Shown: positions 26,749 to 34,933 of the stretch, in pieces
Layout of the letters: every line of letters begins with the position of its first letter
Position numbering within the stretch: position 1 is the first letter of the stretch
From: an uncultured SAR116 cluster alpha proteobacterium
Lineage (GTDB): Bacteria > Pseudomonadota > Alphaproteobacteria > Puniceispirillales > Puniceispirillaceae
Reading direction: 5' to 3'
Length of the DNA stretch: 51,380 nt
NCBI GenBank assembly: GCA_902632595.1
Contig: CACPDC010000014.1
Location: forward strand, 1 to 51,380
The notes under the pieces: model-generated
What the model was told of the DNA's origin: nothing
Databases searched by the model: none
The model's input: the letters and a program-made list of their open reading frames with translations, nothing else
Program-made: the position numbers and the translations under genes

Positions 26749-27354
26749 TTAATCAAATTTATTTTTCTCCTGAGAGTTTAAAATTAGCTGTTCAACTATC
26801 GTACAAATAGAGTGTCCGGCAATAAGATGGCCCTCTTGAATTTGTGGTGTTTGTATTGATGGAGTTTTAAAAAGAAAATCACACATCGCATCCAATTTAC
26901 CTTCATTCATTCCTGTCATTCCTACCACGCAGATACCCATTTTAGCAGCTGTTTCGACTGCTTTAATGATATTTTTAGAATTACCAGAGGTTGAATAAGC
27001 AAATAATAGGTCGCCACTCCTGCCAAGTGCCTCGATTTGTCTTGAAAAAAGCGTCTCATATCCGTAATCATTGCCGACGGCAGTTAATATTGAGCTATCT
27101 GTTGTTAATGCAATAGCTGCTAATCCTTGTCTTTCAAATAAAAATTTGCCAACATATTCTCCCGCCATATGTTGACAATCTGCAGCACTCCCGCCATTTC
27201 CTGCAAAAAGCAATTTGTTTCCTGAATTTAATCTTTTCACACATTCATTCGCTATTTCAGAGAGTAGAGCAATAAGTTCTGGATCAGAAGCCATCTTTGA
27301 AACACAACGGCTGCTCTCGCCTAAATGGTGCATTAAATGTTCTTTCGGGTTCAT
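26749..27354 (-). CDS. gmhA: Sedoheptulose-7-phosphate isomerase (GmhA), SIS domain
   Basis: It converts D-sedoheptulose 7-phosphate to D-glycero-D-manno-heptose 7-phosphate, the first step toward ADP-heptose for LPS core or S-layer sugars. The 201-aa protein is a SIS-domain isomerase with FAGNGGSAADCQHMAGE, STSGNSKNI and the C-terminal EGHLIAGHSICTIVEQ containing the active-site Glu/His. The length equals the family norm. It stands alone here, with no hldE or gmhB nearby, and is convergent with the aldo/keto reductase gene. Confidence 0.9.
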   Translation of the reverse strand: MNPKEHLMHHLGESSRCVSKMASDPELIALLSEIANECVKRLNSGNKLLFAGNGGSAADCQHMAGEYVGKFLFERQGLAAIALTTDSSILTAVGNDYGYETLFSRQIEALGRSGDLLFAYSTSGNSKNIIKAVETAAKMGICVVGMTGMNEGKLDAMCDFLFKTPSIQTPQIQEGHLIAGHSICTIVEQLILNSQEKNKFD

Positions 27355-27655
27355 ATGATTTTTATCTCTTGTATCGATATCGCAATAAGAATTTCCGTAA
27401 ATATAAGTTAAAATACGCTGAATTTAATTTTTATGAAAACATTAATAAAGTGAAAATTTGAAAAACTCAATTGGTGTCCATATTTGTTTTTATAATGTGT
27501 TACTTGGATTAATTTTTTTCTCAATAAATTAAATAATCTAGTGAGGGGCTATAAATAAAGGCATTAAAAAAAATAATGATGAACAGTCTTTACAATTAAA
27601 ATTTTTGAGTGAAAAGTATTTTTAAACAAACAGGCTAACCAGAGAGACTCAAGTA
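27355..27655. other. Intergenic region, divergent gmhA and racemase-like gene
   Basis: About 300 bp of AT-rich DNA without a credible reading frame on either strand. It must hold the promoters of gmhA (minus) and the racemase-like gene (plus). An AGAGAG ribosome site precedes the plus-strand ATG at 27656. I see no clear hairpin, tRNA or repeat. Confidence 0.5.
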
Positions 27656-28528
27656 ATGTCAAAAGACTCAAAATATAAATTTATATTAATCCCTCCATTT
27701 CATCTACCAGATGAAGATAAGTTTACTGTGCCGGGTTATTCTGTGCCAAAAGATAAGTCTAAAGAAGAAAGGTTATTGAATGCTGATTTTGTACTTCCTC
27801 ATCTGGAAGACGTCGATTGGGAACTTCATCCGGGAGCAAAACCTCCTTACGGAAATTGGTCTGTTGAAACCAGGGAGGAGTTTGCCCATGCGGCAACAGC
27901 AAGAATGGGGTGCGTTAGGGAGGCTTGTGAGACTGGTAAATATAACGCAGCAATCCTTTTGGGAGGTGGAGAGCCAGGATTTTTAGAATCACGTGAGATT
28001 GGTAGAGAATTTGGTGTGGTTGTGACAGCAAACGCATTCTCCCAAATGTATCTAGCGACCATGCTTGGAGATAGTTTTTCAATCATAGATATTGAAGGCG
28101 TCCATAACGTATATTACAGGGATCTTATTAGAACTCACCAATTAACACATCGATGCCGTTCCATTAGAAGTATAGGGTACAGTTTGCCAAGACCTGGAGA
28201 TACAGATCCTGATACACTTACTAAACAATGTGAGGCTGTAGCAAGAGGAGATCAGAATATTGTCGTTGAAAGGGCTGTGAATCAAGCAGAGGCAGCGATT
28301 ATCGAAGATGGAGCAGAGGTTATAACACTTGGTTGCTCAATGACATTTTTCCTCAAACCCCATATTGAGAGGGGTTTGAAAGAGAGAGGATGGGACGTTC
28401 CGGTTCTTGAAGGGTACACTTCATCCATAGAACTTGCGAAATTAATGGTCAATTTGAATATAAATGCGAGCGGAATCACTTATATGGGCGCTAGACCGTC
28501 TAAATTGAATAGCACGCTATATGTTTAG
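27656..28528 (+). CDS. Asp/Glu racemase superfamily protein with a single catalytic cysteine
   Basis: The fold family includes aspartate, glutamate and hydantoin racemases, maleate isomerase and arylmalonate decarboxylase. The 290-aa protein has the superfamily pattern, with the C-terminal half VITLGCSMTFFLKPHIERGL carrying the second active-site Cys and VPVLEGYTSSIELAKLM closing the domain. At the equivalent of the first Cys the sequence reads AILLGGGEPGFLESREIG, where two-base racemases have a Cys. Loss of this Cys with retention of the second is known in arylmalonate decarboxylase, so a decarboxylase or isomerase is more likely than a racemase. It precedes the sulfatase by about 75 bp on the same strand. 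Confidence 0.75.
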   Translation: MSKDSKYKFILIPPFHLPDEDKFTVPGYSVPKDKSKEERLLNADFVLPHLEDVDWELHPGAKPPYGNWSVETREEFAHAATARMGCVREACETGKYNAAILLGGGEPGFLESREIGREFGVVVTANAFSQMYLATMLGDSFSIIDIEGVHNVYYRDLIRTHQLTHRCRSIRSIGYSLPRPGDTDPDTLTKQCEAVARGDQNIVVERAVNQAEAAIIEDGAEVITLGCSMTFFLKPHIERGLKERGWDVPVLEGYTSSIELAKLMVNLNINASGITYMGARPSKLNSTLYV

Positions 28529-28603
28529 CACTTGATAAATTGAAATATTTCACAGTTTTTTTATTTTGCAGAAAAACTCTCTAACTAAAATATTGGATAA
28601 TTG

Positions 28604-30064
28604 ATGAGTAGTGAAAATTTTATTATTTTTATGACAGACCAACACAGTCGAAACTATCTGAGTTGTTATCGTAACCCAATAGTTAGAACGCCAAATCTAG
28701 ATAAGTTAGCTAAAAAAGGTGTTATTTTTGAAAATGCATCCACTAACTCTCCTATTTGTGTGTCCGCTCGTGCTTGCTTCTCAACGGGGAAATATGTTCA
28801 TCAGAACAGGTGCTGGGATAACGCAATTGCATATGATGGAAAAATACCAAGTTGGGGTCATTATTTGCAGAAAAAAAATATCGATGTCGTTTCAATTGGC
28901 AAGCTACACTTTCGTTCAGAGAATGATAAAACAGGATTTGACAAACAAATCATGCCAATGCACATAGCCAATGGGGTTGGAGATGTGATGGGTTCTATAC
29001 GTCCTAATTTGCCAGAGAGACCGCAAAGCAAAAAATTTTCAGAAAATATTGGACCAGGTGAAACGGAGTATACAAAATATGACCGAAGTATCTCAGAAAA
29101 GGCTATTGAATGGCTTGAAGAGCGCTCCAAAAGTAGAAAAAAAAATAACCCTTTTCTTCTTTATGTTTCATTTATAGCGCCTCATTTTCCTCTTATTGTT
29201 CCAAATGAATATTACGATTTATATAAAAATATTGACTTACCGAAGCTAAAAAAATTCAATCCGGAGCTAGTAAATCATCCATGGTGGTTGGCGTTCAATA
29301 AAAGTATTACATTTGACAAATATTTTCGAGATGACTCGCACAGGAGAGAGGCCATCATTTCATATCTTGGGTTATGTACGTTTGTTGATAAATTGATTGG
29401 GGATGTATTAGACAGATTAGAGGCAATATCGTTACAAAATAATACTAATATTCTGTTTTTAAGTGACCATGGAGAAAACCTTGGTGCGAGGGGTCTTTGG
29501 GGAAAATCGGTTATGTATGAGGAGTCTGTTGGAATTCCTATGATTTTAGCTGGAAATAGTGTTCCCAAGGGATTAATTGTAAAAACCCCCGTTTCTTTAA
29601 TCGATGTGTTCCCGTCAATTCTGGATGTTTTCAATATAGAAGAAACAGCTGAAAAATCTGGAGAGTCATTATTCGAAATTGCTAAAAACAAAGACAATAA
29701 AAAAAGGTTAGTATTTAGTGAATATCACGGGGCAGGCGCAATCTCTGGGGCATTCATGGTGAGGGATGGAAAATATAAATATATTCATTACGTTAATTTT
29801 GAGCCAGAGTTTTACGACCTTGAGACGGATCCAGACGAACTTATAAATCTAGCAACAAATGAAAAGTATAGTGAAGTTTTAAAAATTTATGAAAACGAGC
29901 TTTTTAATATGATAGACCCAAATATTATCAATAACGAAGCTTTAGCTGATCAAGCACAAATTGTGGAGCAATATGGCGGAGTTGAAAAAGTTTTAATGAG
30001 GGGTGGTCTGAGCGGGACACCAGTACCAGGTGGTAAATCTACACGCGTGAAATCACATTCTTGA
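28604..30064 (+). CDS. Sulfatase family hydrolase
   Basis: This is an alkaline-phosphatase-superfamily hydrolase that cleaves sulfate esters (some relatives cleave phosphonate monoesters). About 486 aa from the ATG at 28604, with a GGAT ribosome site; an in-frame TTG at 28601 adds one residue. Metal and active-site motifs are the N-terminal IIFMTDQHSRNYL, the formylglycine motif region NSPICVSARACFSTGKYVH, SIGKLHF and LSDHGENLGARGLWGKSVMYEE. The core CxSxR has Ser where CxPxR or CxAxR is usual, so modification to formylglycine is uncertain. There is no signal peptide, implying a cytosolic substrate, as with choline sulfatase. The C-terminal QYGGVEKVLMRGGLSGTPVP is typical of the choline-sulfatase-like group. 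Confidence 0.88.
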   Translation: MSSENFIIFMTDQHSRNYLSCYRNPIVRTPNLDKLAKKGVIFENASTNSPICVSARACFSTGKYVHQNRCWDNAIAYDGKIPSWGHYLQKKNIDVVSIGKLHFRSENDKTGFDKQIMPMHIANGVGDVMGSIRPNLPERPQSKKFSENIGPGETEYTKYDRSISEKAIEWLEERSKSRKKNNPFLLYVSFIAPHFPLIVPNEYYDLYKNIDLPKLKKFNPELVNHPWWLAFNKSITFDKYFRDDSHRREAIISYLGLCTFVDKLIGDVLDRLEAISLQNNTNILFLSDHGENLGARGLWGKSVMYEESVGIPMILAGNSVPKGLIVKTPVSLIDVFPSILDVFNIEETAEKSGESLFEIAKNKDNKKRLVFSEYHGAGAISGAFMVRDGKYKYIHYVNFEPEFYDLETDPDELINLATNEKYSEVLKIYENELFNMIDPNIINNEALADQAQIVEQYGGVEKVLMRGGLSGTPVPGGKSTRVKSHS

Positions 30065-30115
30065 ATAGATTTACAATTATAGAATATGTTTTAACTTTCA
30101 AAACTATTAACTTTT

Positions 30116-30739
30116 TTAATTTGACTTGATGAAAATATCAAACCGAATACTTTTGCCTAAAATCTTGTGCGAACACTTTGGGAGAACAGAGGGCAGCGGA
30201 GATTGAGAAGGCCATTTCAGCGTAACACGGTCACAAATTGAGTTAAGTGCCGTTGTTATAAGTTCAATATGGTCAGAATCTTCTCCAACTATTGAACGCA
30301 TTTGCCTCATTTTGGATTTAACAAGGGCAGAATTGTTTCTCGGAGGGTGCATCGGGTCTAAGTAAATAACGTTTGTTGATAGCGTAGGAAGTAATTCAAT
30401 AGCATCTCCATGTATTAATTTCATGCGTGATATGATTTCAGCAGTTCTGCCCCCCACACCAGACGCTTTTTTCATTCCATCTGCAAGAAGATTATGAATT
30501 TTCTGGGAGCGTTCGATAAGTGTTATCTTTGACCCCAGAGAAGCTAGTATAAAGCTATCTATCCCAAGACCAGCAGTTGCATCAATAATATCTGGTCTAA
30601 TTCCGGATTTAATACCAACAGCTTTTGCTATATCTTGTTTAATTCCACCCCCAAATTTTTGTCTGTAACTTATGGAAGCACTCGTGAAATCAGCGATGAT
30701 CGGTGTTATATTTGTTGATTTTTGTTTGTTCTTTTTCAT
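30116..30739 (-). CDS. rsmJ: 16S rRNA (guanine-1516-N2)-methyltransferase RsmJ
   Basis: It methylates G1516 of 16S rRNA using S-adenosylmethionine. The 207-aa protein has RQKFGGGIKQDIAKAVGIK, the SAM-binding motif IIDATAGLGIDSFILASLG, ERSQKIHNLLADG and the catalytic VIYLDPMHPPRNNSALVKSK, all diagnostic of RsmJ/YhiQ. It is slightly short at the N-terminus compared with E. coli (about 250 aa). It is convergent with the sulfatase gene and not functionally linked to neighbours. Confidence 0.92.
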   Translation of the reverse strand: MKKNKQKSTNITPIIADFTSASISYRQKFGGGIKQDIAKAVGIKSGIRPDIIDATAGLGIDSFILASLGSKITLIERSQKIHNLLADGMKKASGVGGRTAEIISRMKLIHGDAIELLPTLSTNVIYLDPMHPPRNNSALVKSKMRQMRSIVGEDSDHIELITTALNSICDRVTLKWPSQSPLPSVLPKCSHKILGKSIRFDIFIKSN

Positions 30740-30918
30740 AACACTGTTTCTGAATAATTGAACTAATCAGTCTATCTATAGCAATATCTAAATTAATATC
30801 TCGATAGAAAACAGAATATAGGCGTTTATTATTAATCGAATAATATGGATTAGTAAATTAGCCGTCTGATATTTTAGTTGCTTTTTAGTTCACACAAATA
30901 AAAATTAAGGCGTGGGGG

Positions 30919-31112
30919 ATGCAGTTTGATCACATTATTAAAGTGTCTGGCTATGTGGGTTCAACACTTGCTTTTTGTCTTGGAGAAAACAAAAAGCAAT
31001 CTATTTTAACGCTCGATTTGGAAGTGGTGATGATGGACCTTTGATTCAAATGCCTGTGGCCCTCTCTTATCCTATGAATATGAAAAGATATGATTGGAGG
31101 TATTGCGCTTAA
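30919..31112 (+). pseudogene. Decayed N-terminal fragment of a GMC oxidoreductase
   Basis: A 426-bp gap (30740-31165) holds this remnant. The frame from the ATG at 30919 reads [20 protein letters not shown] then [12 protein letters not shown]. This matches the FAD-binding start of GMC enzymes (FDHIIVGxGSAGSTLAxRLSENKKxSILLLEAG) with decay. The frame then stops, but a shifted frame from 31026 continues [20 protein letters not shown] then YDWRY, the next conserved GMC segment, before a TAA at 31110-31112. At least one frameshift and several substitutions in the glycine-rich motif have occurred, and the remaining about 450 residues are absent. It is not a copy of the intact GMC gene at 23990, whose equivalent segment differs. 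Confidence 0.75.
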
Positions 31113-31165
31113 TGTAAAAGTAAAGTATGAGCATTTTCCCTAACAATAGCTAAAAAACAGAAAAG

Positions 31166-31618
31166 TTACCTAATCAAACGGCTTGGCCAATTATCGCTAA
31201 AATCTTTGATCAGTGTGGTCAGCTCACTGTTGTATTCACATAAATACCGTTCATTTTTTACTTGATCCCCATTCTTTATGCTTACTGCAACATTTAAATT
31301 TTTAAAGGTGAGAACTTTAAATTGATCTGATTTATTATCAGTTACAGGACTAAAAAATAATCCTTTATTTCTAAAAAGCTGTCTGAAAAAAAGAAGTTTT
31401 CCATCAGTAATTAGAAGGGTGGTATTCGCCATCAACTGCCTAGAGAGATTTACCTTTTCTTCCAGATTTTTCGATGGAAGAATTACTTCACTATCTATGC
31501 ATAAATATGCTGATGCTAGGTCATTCTCTGCTGCATTAATTACGGAAGAAATACTGCCAAGAAATATTATGATTTTTAAGGAATAAAGGCATTTTTTAAT
31601 TAAGTTCATCAATCTCAT
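31166..31618 (-). CDS. Small secreted protein of unknown function
   Basis: The 150-aa product has a basic, hydrophobic N-terminus (MRLMNLIKKCLYSLKIIIFL) and a plausible signal-peptidase site at INAAEN, so it is probably exported to the periplasm. The mature part has two Cys (YLCIDSE and RYLCEYN) that could form a disulfide, and mixed beta-type sequence. I do not recognise the family. It lies 43 bp downstream of the TRAP dctM gene on the same strand and could be co-transcribed. A start at the second Met (residue 4) is possible. Confidence 0.65.
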   Translation of the reverse strand: MRLMNLIKKCLYSLKIIIFLGSISSVINAAENDLASAYLCIDSEVILPSKNLEEKVNLSRQLMANTTLLITDGKLLFFRQLFRNKGLFFSPVTDNKSDQFKVLTFKNLNVAVSIKNGDQVKNERYLCEYNSELTTLIKDFSDNWPSRLIR

Positions 31619-31661
31619 CTATTGTTTCCTTATAAAAGTAAAATAGAATACAATACACCAG

Positions 31662-33020
31662 CTATCCAGATGAAATATTAGGTAGCCATAAAGCCAAAAA
31701 AGGCAATGAAATAAGGACGAATATACGAATTATTTCAGCAAAAAAGAATGGGGTTACACCCTTAAACGTATCTGCAATATCACAATCATCTGTAAGGGAG
31801 GAAATAACAAAAACATTCATTCCAACTGGTGGAGTGATGAGGCCAACCTCGACAACGACAAGCGCAAGGATGCCAAACCAAATCTTCAAATCGTTTGTTG
31901 TCATCCCAAATCCTGCCATTTCTGAAGAAACATTAACGCCACCATTCAGTTCCACAAGAACCGGCCAGAAAAAAGGTACTATGAGTAAAATTATAGATAG
32001 GCTGTCTAATAGGCAGCCTAGTAATATCATCCCTATTAGTAGCGCAATTAATACGGTCATTGGTTCAAATCCAGCGGCTAATATCCAATCAGCTATAGCT
32101 TGCGGAAGACCTATCCGGCTCATATAAATTTTCATTAATTCTGCGCCAAGTAAAATCAAGTAAATCATGCCAGACATGCTAGCGGTCTCTAAAAATGCTT
32201 CTTTCATTTCTTTGAGATTTAATTTTTGGTTTATGTATCCAATTAAAAGTACAAGACATACTCCGAGGGAGGCTGCTGGTGTTGGATTAAATAATCCAGC
32301 ATATAGTCCGCCTAATACGACAATAAAAACTGATGCGGCGGGGAGAACACCGATTGTCGCCCGTATTCGTTCCTCTTTGCTGGTTTTATATGTTTGTGGT
32401 GCAGCATGTGGATAAACAGTTACAAAAACAGCGATTGTTAATAAAAATAAGCCTATTGCTAATAGGGCTGGTAATAAAGCTGCAGCAAACATTGATACAA
32501 TATTTACCTCTACAATTATAGCGTAAATAATAAGCACAATTGATGGTGGTATTAAAATTCCCAATACCCCACCCGCCGCCAAAACACCTGTTGCAAGCGA
32601 TGCTGAATAATTGGATTTTCGTAATTCAGGTAATGCAACGCGCCCCATCGTGGATGCAGTAGCAATAGAGGATCCGCAGATAGCACCAAAACCTGCGCAA
32701 GCAGATATAGCGGCCATAGCACTTCCTCCACGCAACCAGCTAAGCCATGAATTTGCAGCTGCAAATATTGAACTACTTAGTCCTATTCTGGAAGCGAGTG
32801 CACCCATTAGAATAAATAAAGGAACAACAGACAAATCATAAATAGAAAATTGACCATATGCTAATGTTTTAAATTGATTAAAAATAGTTTCCACACCGTT
32901 GATACTCACTATACCTAATCCACCTGTAAGAATCATTGCGTAAGCTATTGGTATTCTGAGGACAATTAGAAACACGAGTACGATTAAAGAACTAATTCCC
33001 AAAATGATGGGTTCTGTCAT
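31662..33020 (-). CDS. dctM: TRAP transporter large permease (DctM)
   Basis: This is the ion-coupled transport subunit of a TRAP system, 452 aa and about 12-13 helices. Characteristic stretches are RIPIAYAMILTGGLGIVSIN, FGAICGSSIATASTMGRVAL (family GxxxGSxxAxxxxxG), AAGGVLGILIPPSIVLIIYA and VVVEVGLITPPVGMNVFVIS. It overlaps dctQ by four bases (ATGA). It works with the DctP receptor encoded two genes upstream. Confidence 0.94.
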   Translation of the reverse strand: MTEPIILGISSLIVLVFLIVLRIPIAYAMILTGGLGIVSINGVETIFNQFKTLAYGQFSIYDLSVVPLFILMGALASRIGLSSSIFAAANSWLSWLRGGSAMAAISACAGFGAICGSSIATASTMGRVALPELRKSNYSASLATGVLAAGGVLGILIPPSIVLIIYAIIVEVNIVSMFAAALLPALLAIGLFLLTIAVFVTVYPHAAPQTYKTSKEERIRATIGVLPAASVFIVVLGGLYAGLFNPTPAASLGVCLVLLIGYINQKLNLKEMKEAFLETASMSGMIYLILLGAELMKIYMSRIGLPQAIADWILAAGFEPMTVLIALLIGMILLGCLLDSLSIILLIVPFFWPVLVELNGGVNVSSEMAGFGMTTNDLKIWFGILALVVVEVGLITPPVGMNVFVISSLTDDCDIADTFKGVTPFFFAEIIRIFVLISLPFLALWLPNISSG

Positions 33021-33541
33021 GGCCGACTCTCTAAATCATTTCTATTGTTTAGAGCCAAACCTGAGTTCCAATCCTGTTTAAGAGTAAAAATACTTGCGCA
33101 TGCTAAGAGAGAAAGTGAAAAGAGCACAGGTATAAATGCAATCCAAATAGGAAATTGCAGAATAGTGGTTGTGTAGTTATATGCTTTTTGGTCAAGCATA
33201 CCCTCAAACATACTCCAGACCAAAAGAATGGAGAAAAAAAAAGCTAAAGTAGACGTAATCAGACCAAGCAGCAAACGTATTTTCATATTTATCCATGAAG
33301 TAAAGACTTCTGCAGATACATTTTGTCGATAGAGCTGGCAGTATGGTAGAAAACAAAAAATTGCCACCGCAACCCCCATTTTTGTGAGTTCAAAATCTCC
33401 TGGCAATGGTTTTAGAAAAATGCTTCCGATTATGGAAGAAACATTTAGAAAGACAACAAGTAAAAGAATACAGCCACCAACAATCGCCCATACAGTGATC
33501 AGATTTCGTAATAAGTTGGCAAACAAATTTGAATAGGGCAT
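33017..33541 (-). CDS. dctQ: TRAP transporter small permease (DctQ)
   Basis: This 174-aa protein has four membrane helices (about 15-38, 50-72, 90-112 and 135-160). It includes the family feature GVAVAIFCFLPYCQLYRQNV, resembling the DctQ sequence between helices 2 and 3. It lies 12 bp after dctP and overlaps dctM by ATGA, fixing its place in the dctPQM operon. Confidence 0.88.
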   Translation of the reverse strand: MPYSNLFANLLRNLITVWAIVGGCILLLVVFLNVSSIIGSIFLKPLPGDFELTKMGVAVAIFCFLPYCQLYRQNVSAEVFTSWINMKIRLLLGLITSTLAFFFSILLVWSMFEGMLDQKAYNYTTTILQFPIWIAFIPVLFSLSLLACASIFTLKQDWNSGLALNNRNDLESRP

Positions 33542-33553
33542 CTTAAGCCTTCG

Positions 33554-34636
33554 CTATTGATTAGAATAATGAAATGCTATGGCCTTTCGAGCTTTATTGA
33601 CAAGCGCTTTTCCATCAATATTTTTTTTGGCTACGTTTTTAATCCACCTTTCAACAACGCTTGATAGAATATTTGTGAATTGAAAGGTCTCATCTTCATT
33701 GAGAATAATATGCGTATTTCCAGAATCTATAGCTATTTTAATTCCCTCTTTTTCGCCTTGTTTTAGCTTTTGACCAATTTCGGCCCACCACTCAGGACCT
33801 GAAGCATCTTTAAAAATTTTTTGTATATCATCTGGAAGATCATTCCATCTCGCTTTATTCATTGACGTTTGGAAAAGCAGTGAGCCTATGCGTTCGTTTT
33901 TAAATCCCTCTATCTGGAATTTTGTTTGATGTTGTAGCTGTAATGCTGGAATAATTTCCCACGGGACAAACGCACCATCAACCACGCCTTTTTGAAGTGA
34001 TTGTGGAAGTTCCGGTACTGGCATCGCAACCGGTATTCCCCCTAACGCTTCAATACTCCAAGCACCTGTTCGAGAGGGTGTTCTTATTTTTTTTCCTACA
34101 AGCTCAGATGGCGTTCGAACTGCTTGGTTTCTCATATGAATAGCATTTCCAGCATGTACACTTAAAAACATAACCTCTAGGCCAGAATAATCTGGTTTTA
34201 ATTCGCTCTCAAAAAGATCAAAAAGGGCAAGGTTTACAGGTTCAGGGTCGTTAGTAAAAACAGTTGGAAGCTCAAAAACTTCAGAACGTGGAAACATGCC
34301 GGGAGTATATCCGTTTACTGTCCAAATAATGTCTACAACACCATCTCGTGCTTGTTGAACTAGCTCAGGCGGCCTTCCACCAAGTGTCATTGAAGGAAAA
34401 ATTTCAATTGAAATACGACCATTACTGTTACGTTCTATCTCATCTACCCAAGGCTGTAAAATCTGTGTTTGCCAAAATGAGTTTGAGCCTAAAAAATGAT
34501 GAAATTTAAATTTATAATCTGCGGCAGCAGCCGATTGTGAGAAATAAAAACCAAAAGCAATAACAATCAGATATTTAAGATATTGCTTTAACCAAAAAAT
34601 CATTATTTTGGATAATTGCATCTCATTATTTATCAT
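33554..34636 (-). CDS. dctP: TRAP transporter periplasmic substrate-binding protein (DctP)
   Basis: This is a periplasmic receptor for a carboxylate-type ligand, 360 aa. The signal sequence ends near residue 38 (FSQSAAAADYKFKFHHFLGS). The DctP-family core is KKIRTPSRTGAWSIEALGGI followed by VPELPQSLQKGVVDGAFVPW, where the conserved Arg forms the salt bridge to the substrate carboxylate. The ATG at 34636 has a GGAG ribosome site 6 nt upstream. The ligand cannot be predicted from this. It is first in the operon and divergent from the RND efflux genes. Confidence 0.92.
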   Translation of the reverse strand: MINNEMQLSKIMIFWLKQYLKYLIVIAFGFYFSQSAAAADYKFKFHHFLGSNSFWQTQILQPWVDEIERNSNGRISIEIFPSMTLGGRPPELVQQARDGVVDIIWTVNGYTPGMFPRSEVFELPTVFTNDPEPVNLALFDLFESELKPDYSGLEVMFLSVHAGNAIHMRNQAVRTPSELVGKKIRTPSRTGAWSIEALGGIPVAMPVPELPQSLQKGVVDGAFVPWEIIPALQLQHQTKFQIEGFKNERIGSLLFQTSMNKARWNDLPDDIQKIFKDASGPEWWAEIGQKLKQGEKEGIKIAIDSGNTHIILNEDETFQFTNILSSVVERWIKNVAKKNIDGKALVNKARKAIAFHYSNQ

Positions 34637-34755
34637 TTACTACTCCAGAATTAGGTTGCTCGCATAACTAATTTCGTTAAATCGAATAAATATGGTTAGT
34701 TGTGTTCTAAAAATTTGAAACAATGTAAATCACAATTATTTGGGTTATATATAGA

Positions 34756-34775
34756 TTGTTTGTTATAGCAAACAA
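34756..34775. promoter_or_regulatory. Inverted repeat in the dctP/RND divergent promoter region, possible operator
   Basis: Perfect 7-bp arms TTGTTTG and CAAACAA are separated by TTATAG. It lies in the 297-bp region between dctP (minus, starts 34636) and the RND fusion protein (plus, starts 34934). The size and symmetry suit a TetR- or MarR-type repressor site. The remaining intergenic DNA is AT-rich with no reading frame. No regulator gene is adjacent. Confidence 0.4.
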
Positions 34776-34933
34776 GAAAGCATTTATTTTGTTTTTCAAT
34801 TTTGCTGCTGAGAGAATAAACTGTTCAGAAGTAGTTAGAATTTGCAAAAAAAATATGGATATTTTTTATGTTACCATTTATGAGTTTGACTGAAAAAAAT
34901 TAAATTTTCTTCAAGTTTAGAGGATTGCTCAGT

